Shown here in pieces: positions 52,527 through 64,000 of a stretch of DNA of 64,000 nucleotides. The DNA lies in contig DF237022.1 of assembly GCA_000708835.1 (NCBI GenBank), positions 1-64,000 on the forward strand, in the 5' to 3' direction. The notes below the pieces were generated by a model. The model worked only from the letters and a program-made list of their open reading frames with translations, was not told where the DNA came from and did no database searches. Source of the stretch: Klebsormidium nitens. Its lineage: Eukaryota; Streptophyta; Klebsormidiophyceae; Klebsormidiales; Klebsormidiaceae. The stretch's first letter is position 1. Every line of letters starts with the position of its first letter. The position numbers and the translations under genes were made by a program.

Positions 52527-53966
52527 CGCGCCAACAGCTGCAACAAAGCTAGCTGCTGAAAAAGGATGCCTTGTGCAGGGAGAAACACGAAAGGAGCCTT
52601 GTGATTGCGAGGGAGCTGAAGTTGCAATTTTGCTAGCTCTGGCTCTCTGGTGGCGTGCAGCGGTTCGTCCTTGCTGCTGCTATTGTGAACCAAGCATAGC
52701 TTGTTCCGGTTCGAGAGGGCCGGGTCATTGACAGCAAAGTGGACTCCACAAAGCAGAAAGACCTTGGCGATGGCCAACGAGAGCCATTGGCATCAGTGCA
52801 TCATGCAGGGCAGACTCCAGACTCCAGAGTGTGGCACCAGTTATACCTAGATACTGTTTATAGGAGTACCTAAGTAATATAGGCTATCGTCATCTGGACT
52901 TCAACAACGACAACATGTGATCATTGTGATGGCAGGGCCGGGCGACAGGTCACAGAACGGTACCATGCATAGGTAGTACATACCGACTGGCGGAGACCGG
53001 GGATGCTGCCTGATGCAGGACCGGCTCATGGACACGTTTGCGTCTTTGCGATTTCAGGGGCAATCTGTTCGAAAATTTGTGCAGAAATGGCCGTGACAAC
53101 GCATTTGCCTGGGGATATGTGAATAGGCTCCGGAAAGAGGGCCCAAGGGACTATTCCCCGGGCGCTTGGAAAATGGAAGTCGGGCGAACCGGGCCTCAAT
53201 TTAGGGCTGAATTGTGCCCGGTTGATGGGCCGGCGACTGCTTTTGTATATTATGTTGGATCGACTCTAGGCAGTTGCCGGGCCACAAGCTCGGCCCGGTA
53301 CTTTCCTGCTTCAACTTGAGAATGCACTGTCAAGTTGAAGCGACATGTCGCAACTGAATATGCTTGTGCTTGAGAATGGCGCTAGAATGGCGCAGGTTTG
53401 ACATACAAGGGGATTTGAAGATAGTTGTCGCGGTAATGATGGTGGCTATAATAGGTGGTTTGACGATCATGTGGATAGCGTGAGGGAGTTGTGTGATGAT
53501 AGTTCAGGCATATGTTGAAGGTGGTGTGGCGGTACCGACGCGTGCAGTCGCGGCACGTCCTGTTGTGAATCATTTGCTTGGATTGACGTGGCTGCAAAGC
53601 GGATGTGGTGCTAGCTCATTGTGTCGCAATAGTTCGTCGCACGGCGCCCAAGCACACTAGTGATGGGCTGACAACTCCAATCAATCGGCATACCTAATAG
53701 TCTGCGCCTTCATGCAACCCCCGATTCATCGAAGCTGATTTACCACACAGTTATCAGTCCGAACTTACTTTCTTGCTTCGAATCCCTGTAATGTACATGA
53801 ATCGTCTCTTGGATAGGTGGACATCTAGTCCTTGTCCGTGTCCAATCCTTCACTTCTTAACCGCTTTCGCTCGCGAAGTATGCTACACAAGCACATCTGA
53901 TATCACAGTGCGTTAATGACTTCAGCTGACCCCATCGTCGTAATTCCTTGCAACGATTTAGTAGCC
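52527..53966. other. Intergenic, no recognisable gene
   Basis: This lies between the start of the EGF/Cys-module gene and the 3' end of CAX, both on the minus strand. No coding chain is visible. Confidence 0.5.
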
Positions 53967-56900
53967 TCAAGTATGAGGCGGCGGGCCCCCGCCAGGGCCC
54001 GTCGACCGGATTGGCGCGATCTCGTCTTGATGGACGAAAAAGCTGGCACCGATTATGAGGTAGCAAAAGACGAGCAAGAGCCCCTTGAGCCAGTTCGACG
54101 TCCCATCCTGCAAAAGGGCGCGGACAGTGTTTTGACGGATCTTGCCCGGTACCCACTTTCGGACCCCTTAAAACTTTTAAAACCGGCGGGGCTGCCGCCC
54201 TCCCGATTTTCCCCCGACTTTTCCTCTTTGGGCCTTTATTTCGTTGCATGTGATTGGTTGATGACTTGACAGATTCGGCGATAGACCTAGCTCAAGCGTG
54301 TGTTCAGGCTTTGAATGCAGTCCAGACTGAGAGCTGAGCGCTTAACCTGCAAGCTGTTGCACTAACCGCACGAAGCCTCGATTCGCAGCACTCGTACTTG
54401 AACAGCAGAAGTCAAGAGCACCGTATCTAGACCCCGCAACCGCGGAAGCAGGTCGAAACTACCCGTCGGACGGTTTAAAGCACGGAATCCTGGCCCGCTC
54501 AGATCCACAAGCAAATTCGCTCGATTACAGACTATGTAAGCAAGTACTGTATCTTCATCTGGAGCCGAGAGACGATGACCAGCACTCAGACTCATAGACT
54601 ACCCTTTTCGAGCCCAAAGCCTCGAAGCTTTCAGGAGTTGGAATGAGTAGAGTCTTAGATTTACGATCTCTGCAAACGAGGTAATAACTAGAGCGGGGAG
54701 AGAACGCCCAGCAGCATGACTAAAGCGTTGCTTGGAAGCCTCGAGACTTTTCAGCTTCTATGCCAATGCTTGAGCGTGAAAGCAGAGGCAAAAACAACAG
54801 AACTTTCAGACGCGCAGGTAGGTGACCAGATTTCAGTCCATGCAATGAGAGCGTAAAGCTTCACACCCATGCAATGCACCCATCCTGCTTTCTCTGCTTC
54901 CGTTACCCTCAGTTTACTCAGAAGCATGAAGTCTCTCTCCAAGCAACGAATCCTTCGAAGTTGTCGAACGTACGACGTCCGAAGTTTGTGCAGATACAGA
55001 TTTTCATGACATCTGAACCCCGTGGCATCCTAAGAATCCTACAACACTGAATAGGTGAACTTCTGGTTTGCGAAACCCCGAGAGGGTTACCTGGAGCAAA
55101 AACACAGCGACCAGCAGAGTGACGAAGAGCTGTGCTGAGTTATTCTGGGGACTTTGGGGTATTTAGCGAACCCTCGAACCATTTAACTTTACATGCTTAC
55201 AGAAAACCGTATCGTCCAAAAGCTTGGAGATCCTGAATGCCTGGAACTCTTGTCACAAAAACCTCAAGAGGCTTTCCTCGAGCAAGAAGACGATGACGAA
55301 CAACACCGTCATGAAGAGCGTTGTAAGAAGTCTTGGAGCTTTTGAACCTCTGAGGCTAAAGACCCTAAAACCTTGAACCCTAACGATGATTGGAATACTA
55401 ACCTGGAGCAGGAAAACGACGACTAAGACCGTGATGAAGAGCGTCGCCGTTTCGAAGACGTGGAAGTTGAGGTCCAAAGGCTTCCCCAGAATCCAGCCGA
55501 GCACCACGCAGAAAGGCGTCTGCAAAACGAGCAGTTTCGAGAGTCATCGCCGCTATCGCGTTTCTAATTCACAATCCTCCACAATTGAAAACCCGCAGGG
55601 GCCCGGTCCTTGCTTTTTAAAGTTTTCTCGAAATTCTACCCGCTTCTGTCGACTTTCTACCTGCTTATGTCGGCTTTCTACCTGCTTATGTCAATCCTTA
55701 TCCAATTAAAAAGACGTTCGTCCTCTCGCATGTGCTCTCGTCTGGTGCGTACACGGCAAGAGGTTCAATCCATCCTCTCGACGGGAAACAAATTCTCTGT
55801 GACTCGATCACCGATAACAAAAGAAGGTACGCAGGGTCCTAAGTCCGAGAGTCGGATCCGGAATCCAAGCAACGGACGAGAGCAGCGACTTATTTTCTTG
55901 TTCTGTCTCAAAAACTGTGCTTCATAGCTCGCCGACTCCGCGAACGATCTGATCTTTCTCCGTACTTGTTTGCCAAAGGCAATGTAAACTGTTAGATCGG
56001 CAGGACTTGTAAGTACTTCGCGCTTATGCATAGATAGTCAGCCTTCAAAACCACTTTTTCACTTTCTCCGACAACCAATCACTAGCCTCGTACCGCTTGA
56101 AGCCCTGGACAGAAGTTGCACAGGTAAACGACCAAAATGCGGAGGCAGAAACTCCAAAAGAGTCTGATTTATTCAAGATAAATCTTGAGACTTCCAAACA
56201 GCCGCTGCAACAGGTGGAAACTAGAAAGGGGAGCAAACGCAGCGCAAGAGCTCACCACAAACATGGCGATCTGAGTGGACGACCCAATCGCGACACCCAG
56301 CGTTATGTCCTGCAAAGTTGTGATGACGTCAGCATATTCCACATCGACGATGGGCTTAGGCCGTAGTTGACATAATCATCTAGAAACGTACGTCCGACCG
56401 TCAACTTCGATCCCACGAGATGTACGTCTGAAGAGAACAACAGGTGACTGAGCGAATACGTCCGATGTTGGGGCGAAGGGCTGACTAACGTCTCTGATTT
56501 GTCGCTGTGTATCAGTAACTAGATACGATACAACCAGCCAGCAAACGGAAGCTGAGTAGGACGCTCGCAAGATCTTTGCCTGCTTCCCAGTCTTGCTCTT
56601 ACAAGGAGTCCAGGTGTCCATCATCCTGCATTCTTGGGAATAATCGCAGGCTTTATCACCCAAGTATCGTTCCCGGTGGGCTTTTCTGACCAACGCCGCT
56701 GTGCAACTCTGAGAAACAGTTTTTGACTTCCCGTATGAAGTAAGCAAAAAGCAGGAATTGACAAATTCGTTCCGCAACACCGCAGACGCATGCTCCGGCG
56801 CGCTCCCCAACCAATTCGCAGATGAGATTTTCGAGAAAGCGAAGCATTCGTCAGCAGGTAGATACAAGTACCCGCAAAGAATGCTTAGGAGACCTTACCA

Positions 56901-59900
56901 AGCAGTTCCGCCATGCAGATATGACCGCCAACGCATGCTCCGCCGCGTTCCCCAAATGATAGGCAAATCTTTTGCAGAAGGATTCTCCAAGAAACGAAAG
57001 CATTCGTCAGAAGACTAATATAGGTACCCGGGAAATGTGCTGGAAGGAGTACTTACCAACCGGTTTCGCTACGCAAACATGACGGCCGACGCGTGCTCCG
57101 CCGCGTTCCCCACAATCGGCGAACACGACCTCAGAAAACTCCCAAATATAATCGCAAAGAAAAACAGATTTCGGCATGTCCTCGCCAGATAAAACACTTA
57201 CCAACCGGTTCTGCCACGCAAACATGACGGCCGACGCATGCTCCGCCGCGTTCCCCACGATCGGCAACACGATCACGCTGATAAACGCGACCGACACATT
57301 CCACGCCTGCGCCGCCCCTTGCAGGGTCGCCACTAACCGGTCCGACAGAATCGCGATCAGCACGGTTACCGCCGCTAACCACGCGACCGAGTTCCAGAAA
57401 CCTAAAACCGACTCCTCCCCCTCCTCCTCCTCTTTGCTGACGTCATCAGTGGCCGCTGCCAGGCTGATGACGTTACTCAGGGCGGGGAGAGGTTTTCCGT
57501 GAGGGCAGCAGAGGGCGCAACCCGGGTTAGGGTTCGGGTCAACGGCCGGGTTATCGGCGGGTTTCGGTGGGTTATCTCGGTAGGGATCCGTTCGCTCGTG
57601 GCCTTCCGGTGACCCCAGTGCCGTCACGTGTCCACTCGAAGGTGATTCTTCGACCGACGGCTGGGGGAATGCCACGTGTCCATTTTCGTGCCCGTTGAAA
57701 AGGCGCCCCTCCGAAAGTTCGATTTGCGCCGCTTGACCGCCACACTCGGAGGCGTCCAAGTATAGGTCGCTGTGGCTTTTGAGCTGAAAGTATAAGTACG
57801 CGCCATAGGCTATGAGCATAAGCAGGCTGGTGAAGCGGGAGAGGAACAGCTCGGAGGTGCCGTCGCGCAGCTCGGTGTGCGTGGCGTATAAGACGGCAGG
57901 CAATAGCATCCCCATCACGGCCATAAGCAGGAGGCCCGAGTTGACCAGAGCGGCAGTCTGCACAAAAGCCGGCAATACTTTTTAGAGGGTTCCAAGGGGT
58001 TTTGTGGGGGTTGAGGGGCTTTATAGAATTTATAGAACTGATGCAAGATACGAACACTTAGCGGAACACTTGGCGGAAAACGTAAAAAGCTTCCCAGCCA
58101 ACGGGTTGTGTGCGAAAGCAAGATTAGACAAGGTCGCTTTGGGTGGCGTATAAGACGGCGGGCAAAAGCATCCCCATCACGGCCATAAGCAGGAGGCCGG
58201 AGTTAACCAGAGCCGCGGTCTTCAGGAAAACAGGCGAGATTTGTGAGGGGTCTAAAGAAAATATCTTGCGAGGCTGCAAGGGGCTCCTTGTAGGATATAA
58301 ACATTCGCCTCAGATTCGAGGATCTCCCAAGAGGATCACGGCCATAAGCGGGAGCCCCGAATTGATCAGAGCGCCGTCTGCAATTATAAGGTTACAAGAT
58401 TTAGAAAGTGGGCTTGTCAGTTGAGCCGAGCTCGGGTCGCGTCGACATGTCCGACTTGCCTGTAACTTCGTACGCATCAGGTTTGGGAAGTAAAGCTAGG
58501 AAGCATTATACTTCAAACTGGAACGAACTCAACCTATCCTGGGCTGAGTCTTTAAAAGGATTAGAGGGTAAGATACGTAAAGCGCAGGTCGTGTGTACGA
58601 CTATGGGCTCATCACGGCCAATAAAGCAGGAGGCTTGTGTTGATCAGAGCGACAGTTTGCAGAGCAAGAAAGCAGAGTTAGAGCTCTCTAGTACTTGCAC
58701 AACAGAAACACTTGGCGGTGCATGTAAAAGAGCCCGTGATTACAGCATATGCTGAAACCTCGGATTCTTCAGTTTGTTGTGCGGCGTGCATAAAGAAGCG
58801 CTTGTCAAAGCCACAAGGGGCTGAACGCACAACAACAACCAACAAGCTACCAGAGAAAGGCACCGTAATATGCGACGCTGATCACGTGTTCCGATGTATT
58901 CTTTTTTACTTGTGGAGTTTATCCTCTCACGAGATTGTTGCTTGTGCCGTAAGCAGAACAGGAACTCGAAACGTGACCGTTCAACGGGAGTGCACGCCTT
59001 CGGACAACGACTTGGCGAAATAGAAAACCAAAAACATGGAAGGCCGAAAGAAGCAGAGGAAAAAGGGTACTGAATGACAAACGAACCGGGGAAACAGGCC
59101 AGTCTGACCTGGTTGAAGCGTTGCACTTTAATGAGGCAACCCCCCAGGAAGAAGGACGTTCCCAGAACCAGCAGCATGTTGGATAAGATGGACCCAAGGA
59201 GGGACAGTTGGACCACTCTTAGGAGACCCCCCCTCAGCGCGAAAACGGCGACGATCACTTCGGTGGCGTTGCCAAAGGTGGCGTTCATCAGGCCCCCAAC
59301 TGCAGAGGGCAGAGGAATATCACAAAGACGCAGATTTAGAAAAGTAAAGGGGGTTTTGGGGTTCACGGTTCGGTAACAAGGGTTGGAAAGAGTGACTAGG
59401 ATCTCCATATTTCAACTTGGCTGGAGGCATGTACCCAGTCTCTTGACCCGTTTACACCACAAAGAAGTCTCCTGATCTACTGCGACCAACAACTGAATTG
59501 TCTCTCCTCATGACCAGCAGTCTGGGGTCACTGTTGGAAAGACATTTAGTAGTGGGTAGGCCTACTCAGATTGGGTGCTCGGCGCCGTGTGTTTGTTTGT
59601 CAGAAACCTGACAGTCTGTATGGATCCATTCCGCCGCTGACAGCTTTATATCGTCGGGCTTGACGAGAAAGTCAAGCAACGGACACAGAATTTCAAATCT
59701 GGAGTAATAGTCAGTTTTCAAACTTTTCTCAGGCCCATTGTGGGGCAGTTTGCATGGAGATCCCATGAGTTCCCGCATTCGACATTCCCAGCAAGCTTCG
59801 GACAATTGACTCATCTAACTATTTCCCAAGCAAGCAACCAATGAAGTGCCCCCAGGAATCAAAGCCAGATTTACGAAGACAATGGGCCCAGGCATTTTAG

Positions 59901-61419
59901 AAAGTCCACTTGACAGAGCTTACCAGTTGAGTTCGTGTGCATCGCCAGCTGCCTGCCAAGCCAAAAAGAATGAGGGTGTGTCAAGCGCTGAAACAGGTCG
60001 TTTTCCTCTCTGCGATCTGATTTTGTGTCGCCTGGACTCTTGCTCGCTTCTGGCAACAGCTGCAACACATTGGTTGTAGAGCCTCCAGAGAAAGACGTTA
60101 GACACGTCGGCCAGCATTTCCTGCGAAGCCGTTTTTCGCTCTGAGGGTTGACCAATTATCCAACGACATTACTTGCAATAGCAAAGCACTGTTGTGTCGA
60201 ATCATAGCAAGAAGGCAACCCTATATGTCACCATTGAGCAAACAGCAATCGCTCGAGGCCACAAAGGGCTCGAGCCCCCCCTGGAATGTAGGAAACCCTC
60301 CTTTGACTGTGAGCAATGGCAGTCTTGGAGAATAAAGAAGCAGCTACCCTCAGTAACTGGAATGAAAGACAGTCGGCTAAACTTTACTCTCTCGTACAGA
60401 AGTTTTAGAGACTTTGCAAAGGCTTTGCTAAGGTGGGCAAAACTCCCTGGGTCAAGAAGACGGTTAGCTGAAGGAACAAGTATTTGTGACCAGGAAAAGG
60501 GGTTTGAAAGGGGAGTGTTCTCACTCGGTGAGAAAGCCCAGGCGCTCCGCCAGCGGTACGATGGCTAGGAGAGTGAAGGAGAACGCCCATGCCTGGCAAC
60601 ATGAATACTATAATTTCAGGCTGTCTCTGTCAAGCTGATGGCAGAAAGAGAAGTGAACACAGGGCAAAAAGTAGAGTGCTGTAGAAAGTAGTTCTAGGTA
60701 AGCTTTCATGGTTGCAACGGCGAGAACCTTTTAAAACCCTCCTTTCAATCAGATGTGAAATTGGTGTTCCTGTACAATTCCTTAATTAACATTCAGTTTG
60801 GAGTAAACCGGACTGCTTGTCCATGTTTCCCCGCCTAGAGACTTCTCTTTCCATGGACACTGATTCACTCTTCAGGTTGAGTTCTACCAAGGTCTGATTG
60901 GAGACCCCACTGGGATCGCTTCAACCTGGATAGGTAGGTACACAGGTTGGCTGGGTGCCGAACAGGCAGAACATTACAAGAACACCAAAACACTCCTCAG
61001 TTATCCCCAGTCTTTGTTAGTTCCTGTTAGCAAGCACTCTGAGAGCCACCTTTCTCAGTTCATCCACTGAGGCTTTGAGGTGGCTACCCGCACAGGGGCG
61101 CCAACTCAATGCCGAGCAACAGAAATCTTAGACGTACCACCATCTTCTTTCAAAAGATGCGACATACCTTGCCCAGTCTGAGCACGTCCGCGACCACCGC
61201 TACCGGAACAAAGATCAGCAGCACGTTCAGCCGTGTTCCCAGAAGCACGTGCCCGAGACTCGTGCACAGACTTGCCCAAAAACACCCTCTCCGCTTCTCC
61301 GCTTTTGTCGGCGGCATTGCTCCGCTTTGGGGCCTGAGAAGGCCGGAGTCCTCATCCTCAGAAAGCTCCATGGTGTCTAAGGGGATCCCCTCAAAAGGCA
61401 CGCTCCTGTGGCTCTTCAT
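53967..61419 (-). CDS. CAX: Vacuolar-type cation/H+ exchanger
   Basis: I join eight exons: 61419-61168, 60592-60525, 59952-59924, 59299-59109, 57957-57202, 56309-56256, 55519-55403 and 54107-53967. They give 535 aa, with every phase matching. The family exchanges Ca2+ (or another divalent ion) for H+ across the vacuolar membrane. The first ion-binding repeat is [13 protein letters not shown] (residues 118-130) and the second is [13 protein letters not shown] (415-427), with glutamates E130 and E419. An acidic stretch (KEEEEGEE) precedes the second half, as in plant CAX proteins. Exons 6-8 carry [32 protein letters not shown] and the last membrane helix. About 105 residues (roughly 250-355) between the halves form an expanded soluble loop rich in Pro and Asn, with a CALCCPHGK motif. 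The acidic N-terminus may be regulatory. Three exon edges bear ladders in the adjacent introns. Confidence 0.94.
55085..55450 (-). repeat. Exon-edge ladder: donor end of CAX exon 7
   Basis: The 3' end of exon 7 (landmark gagc at 55406; [13 protein letters not shown]) is followed in the intron by copies at 55279 ([15 protein letters not shown], donor lost) and 55094 ([13 protein letters not shown], donor GTAACC), spaced 127 and 185 bp. Confidence 0.83.
56753..57290 (-). repeat. Exon-edge ladder: donor end of CAX exon 5
   Basis: The 3' end of exon 5 ([13 protein letters not shown], landmark at 57241) is followed by three copies with landmarks at 57096, 56939 and 56793, spaced 145, 157 and 146 bp. 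Copy 1 keeps about nine of ten bases and its GTAAGT donor but has a stop. Copy 2 keeps gctccgccgcgttcccc; copy 3 is weaker. Intron-side sequence is repeated too (gaagcattcgtcag and aaagcattcgtcag). Confidence 0.92.
57860..58670 (-). repeat. Exon-edge ladder: acceptor end of CAX exon 5
   Basis: The 5' end of exon 5 (landmark atcacggcc at 57914; [14 protein letters not shown]) has copies at 58176, 58335 and 58611, spaced 262, 159 and 276 bp. The first keeps about 80 bp with few changes. The second keeps a gcag acceptor. The third is worn. Confidence 0.9.
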
Positions 61420-62314
61420 CTTTGGGAGCTCAAATGCTGTCCCACATTGAAGGAGACTCTGCTACTTTCAGTGCTCGTTGACACTAGGTGCGGAAACATG
61501 TGCACATTTCGCAGGCAGGGGTGACGAAAGGCGAAGTGAACCTGATCTTGCAATCACATAATGGGATGGTGGCCACTTTTGTGAGGTGGAAGCGAGAGCG
61601 CCCTGCGGCGACTTCAAAACTTGCATTAGTCCCTGGTTGGAATGCTGAATGATCACACCCGCAAGCGGCCCCTGAGCCGCGCCTAAGTACCACCACTGAG
61701 CTCCGTTTGAGATCGGTGGATAACCTATCCGCACTCTGCGAGGCTTTCATCAAGCATTCCCCGCGAGAATCTCGAACTCCCCCGCTGGAAAAAGCATCGG
61801 CGCATTTTTTAACGCCCTAGGTCCTCCACTTCCTAGAGTCTCCCTCAAATGCTCCGCCCCATTCACAAAGTTGCACCATGGCTGCATCATGTGTCATCAT
61901 GGCGGACCAGCTCGAGAAGGAGGAAGGAAGGAACAGCGCAAGGCACGTGGATCATGAGTGAAAATGTTAAGGTTAACGTTTCCGAGCTAAAGTGGGAGGT
62001 GATATGTAACTCCTGGGGAAATTACAGACTGCACTCTGGTATGGATTCGGTCCCCGGCTCGAAACCCCGGCCCGGCCACAGCTACTACCCCTAGTCGGGT
62101 TAGGTGGAAACCACTTTTAACCCGATTAGGGTTTCGCGGTGCCCAGCTCAGCTCAGGCGCCAGCCAGCACAGCAACAAATTTCCCACAGCATGGCGGTCC
62201 ATCTTTCCAAATTGAAATTCTTTTCATTTCATTTCTACTTGTTTATTTATTGATTGGGTGCTGCCGCACTTTCCAAAGAGCGCTGAAGCTCTGCTGCTGT
62301 TGCTTCCATCCAAC
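61420..62314. promoter_or_regulatory. Divergent intergenic region, CAX / LHC-like gene
   Basis: The start codons of CAX (-) and the plastid LHC-like gene (+) face away from each other across 895 bp, which must hold both promoters. I cannot assign elements within it. Confidence 0.5.
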
Positions 62315-63618
62315 ATGGCTGCCGCATCTGCACAGCTCGTCGGGCATGGCGCCTCCGCTACTTTTCCAACAACGTTGTTTGGCCAGAGGAGCTCTGTCCT
62401 GTCGGCCCATGTGATGGTTGTGAAGAATGTTGCTGGATTTGGACGCAGCTCACGACGTGTCAAGCGGGGCTCCATCCTTTGTGAAGCTCAGGTGAAGGCG
62501 AAAATAGAAAGTATACAGTTGCTTAGAGCACTTGTGCATGCAAAAGAGTGGATATCATCATTGAAGCGAGCAGCTCTGCCTATTGATTCTTAAGTAATAC
62601 ATGATGATTTTTGACCGCAAAATGTCAACCTCAAGCTGCAGACTTGAGGTCTACTTCAGTGCAGCGACAGTCTTCTTGGTCCCTGATGACGGTGGCGAGA
62701 AGTCACTTCAAAGATTTTCAATTGAAAATGCTTTCTTGTTGCATGCTTGTCTCAGGTAAGGTCTGGGCACTAAAACACTTCCTGCATTCTGCATTTCTGG
62801 ATTACAACCTGTGGGTGGTGCTGCTTCATCAAATGTGACAAGCTATCCAAGATAACTTTTGTGTACTAGAGCAGAAGCTTTATTGTGAACATTCTCATGA
62901 ATCGAAGCGCTTCCCTTAAGGCATTACATTCTTGACATCTTGAAGCTTTTTTGGTTTCCAGGATTACGATTGTCAGTTGCTGCTTTGACCTCCATGATGT
63001 ACGCAATTGGCACCACCTGGGGGTGGAGTGCTGTCATCCTGACCTTTGAAGGTGTTCATGAGTTGCCTAGGTAAATTTGGCTAACAGATAGGCTAATACA
63101 TCATCTTACAAACTATACTACTAGTTCCAGTATTTCTCAAAAAAGTAAGATCAGTGCAGGTCACTCTGGACTAAGAGCACAAGGCTCAAATGATGAGTTG
63201 TGTTCTAAAGGTGCTCAACCAGCCACTTCGTTCAAAGGCTGGAGCTTTGAAACTTCCGTGCACCCGAGACACAGGAGTCCCCTCCAGAAGCGCTTCGACA
63301 GGACCTGCCAGAACGCAGACTTGACCCAAGGAGCAAAATGTCAAGCAGTTCCTCTGTAGTGACCAGATGCTTCTTCCACTTTGACAGGGGGCTGACAAGG
63401 CCAAGAAAGAGCTCCAGGACATGGCCGACAAGGTGACTGAGAAAGCAGACGAGATCTCGAAGGGCGTTTCAAAGAGCACTGAAGACCTCAAGCAAGCCTC
63501 GCTATCCACTCCAGAGGTTCCACCTGAGCTCGAGTCAGTGGGTTTGGGACCAGATAAGGTGCCCTCAGGACCATACAGCTTCCGGGAAGTGTTCAGCTTC
63601 AACGGATTGGCGCCAGAG
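62315..63618 (+). CDS. Plastid LHC/ELIP-like protein, 5' part
   Basis: Two exons are visible, 62315-62491 and 63388-63618 (136 aa so far, phase 0 at both ends). The gene continues past the window, because no stop or membrane helix has appeared. Residues 1-59 look like a chloroplast transit peptide: Ala/Ser/Arg-rich, starting MAAASAQ and ending near RRVKRGSILCEAQ. Residues 60-100 are a charged, probably helical segment (DKAKKELQDMADKVTEKADE). Residues 120-136 read SFREVFSFNGLAPE, which resembles the sequence just before helix 1 of ELIP/LHC-like proteins (FSFNGPAPE before INGR). The expected role is photoprotection in thylakoids. The family call rests on this short motif, so the missing 3' exons would decide it. 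Confidence 0.6.
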
Positions 63619-64000
63619 GTAGGTTCTTCTGATTTGATTCTTCGATAAGAAGCTTGTCACACTCGTAATGGAAGTCTTGTCGGTCAGGCGTCGGCCGAGA
63701 GTCTTACTAAACTCAATGCTGTTGGGAGAGAAGGCTGCCTCAGTCTGACCAACTAAAGTCTCACAGCCTTGGAGCTAGTGACAGTCCTCAGAAGTTGAAA
63801 AGTACAGAGAAAAAGCGTGCTATTTGAAGGATTGGGTGAGACTTGCTAAGACCACGTTGTGTCTTCACAAGTTTGGGTGGTTGATACCTAATCATTTCAG
63901 TGCAGATGCTATGTGTGTTGAAGAGGCTGGTGCTTAATGAACTGTCTTTCCTGCCAAAACCTACGCGAGACTCTTATCTCTTGCGGTTTAAAGCTGGCAT
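63619..64000 (+). other. Intron of the LHC-like gene, truncated by window end
   Basis: The stretch begins with donor GTAGGT. No further exon of the family is recognisable before the end. Confidence 0.5.

Noticed and set aside
15515-58670. Ladders as CRISPR arrays or satellite DNA
   Set aside because: Units are 130-175 bp, variable, contain exon sequence and differ from gene to gene. CRISPR repeats are short and identical, and a satellite would be one shared family.

Overview
The window is nuclear DNA of a photosynthetic eukaryote. It has long GT-AG introns, no operons, and plant-type proteins: a peptide N-glycanase with the plant-style C-terminal galactose-binding-like domain, a CAX-type cation/H+ exchanger, a Root_cap-domain protein, and a plastid-targeted LHC/ELIP-like protein. 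A (CCCTAAAA)n tract, the Chlamydomonas-type telomere motif, lies in one intron. My best guess is a streptophyte (charophyte) alga such as Klebsormidium; this is inference. All gene models were spliced by hand from the sequence. Every internal junction keeps frame, and every complete model ends in a stop.

Layout: 2.3-6.0 kb (-) holds a secreted PAN/apple + Root_cap protein. A broken, partly deleted copy lies inverted at 8.9-9.9 kb, inside a larger inverted duplication (about 1.8-10.7 kb). 13.7-20.2 kb (-) holds a 533-aa surface protein with bacterial-looking modules. 23.4-26.1 kb (-) holds a 215-aa ER thioredoxin of AGR2/TXNDC12 type with 11 N-glycosylation sequons. It is head-to-head with PNG1 (27.5-37.4 kb, +), the enzyme that removes N-glycans from misfolded ER glycoproteins. 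39.1-43.6 kb (+) holds a single-lobe, probably GPI-anchored transferrin with two of the four iron ligands replaced. 45.4-52.5 kb (-) holds a secreted EGF/Cys-module protein whose intron contains a 565-base assembly gap flanked by an inverted repeat. 54.0-61.4 kb (-) holds CAX. 62.3 kb onward (+) holds the start of the LHC/ELIP-like gene, which runs off the window.

The most unusual structure is not a gene. In three unrelated genes (the 533-aa surface protein, PNG1 and CAX), seven exon edges are accompanied in the adjacent intron by a run of partial, decaying tandem copies of that exon-intron junction. The copies are mostly 130-175 bp apart, with a few gaps near 185-280. I call these 'exon-edge ladders'. 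The copy nearest the exon is usually the best preserved, and copies fade with distance. The period is close to nucleosome length. This suggests a recurrent local duplication process that lengthens introns, and I know of no described system with exactly this form.

Functional theme: five of the eight genes encode secretory-pathway or cell-surface proteins, and two more act in ER protein quality control. CAX handles vacuolar Ca2+ and the LHC-like protein handles plastid light stress.
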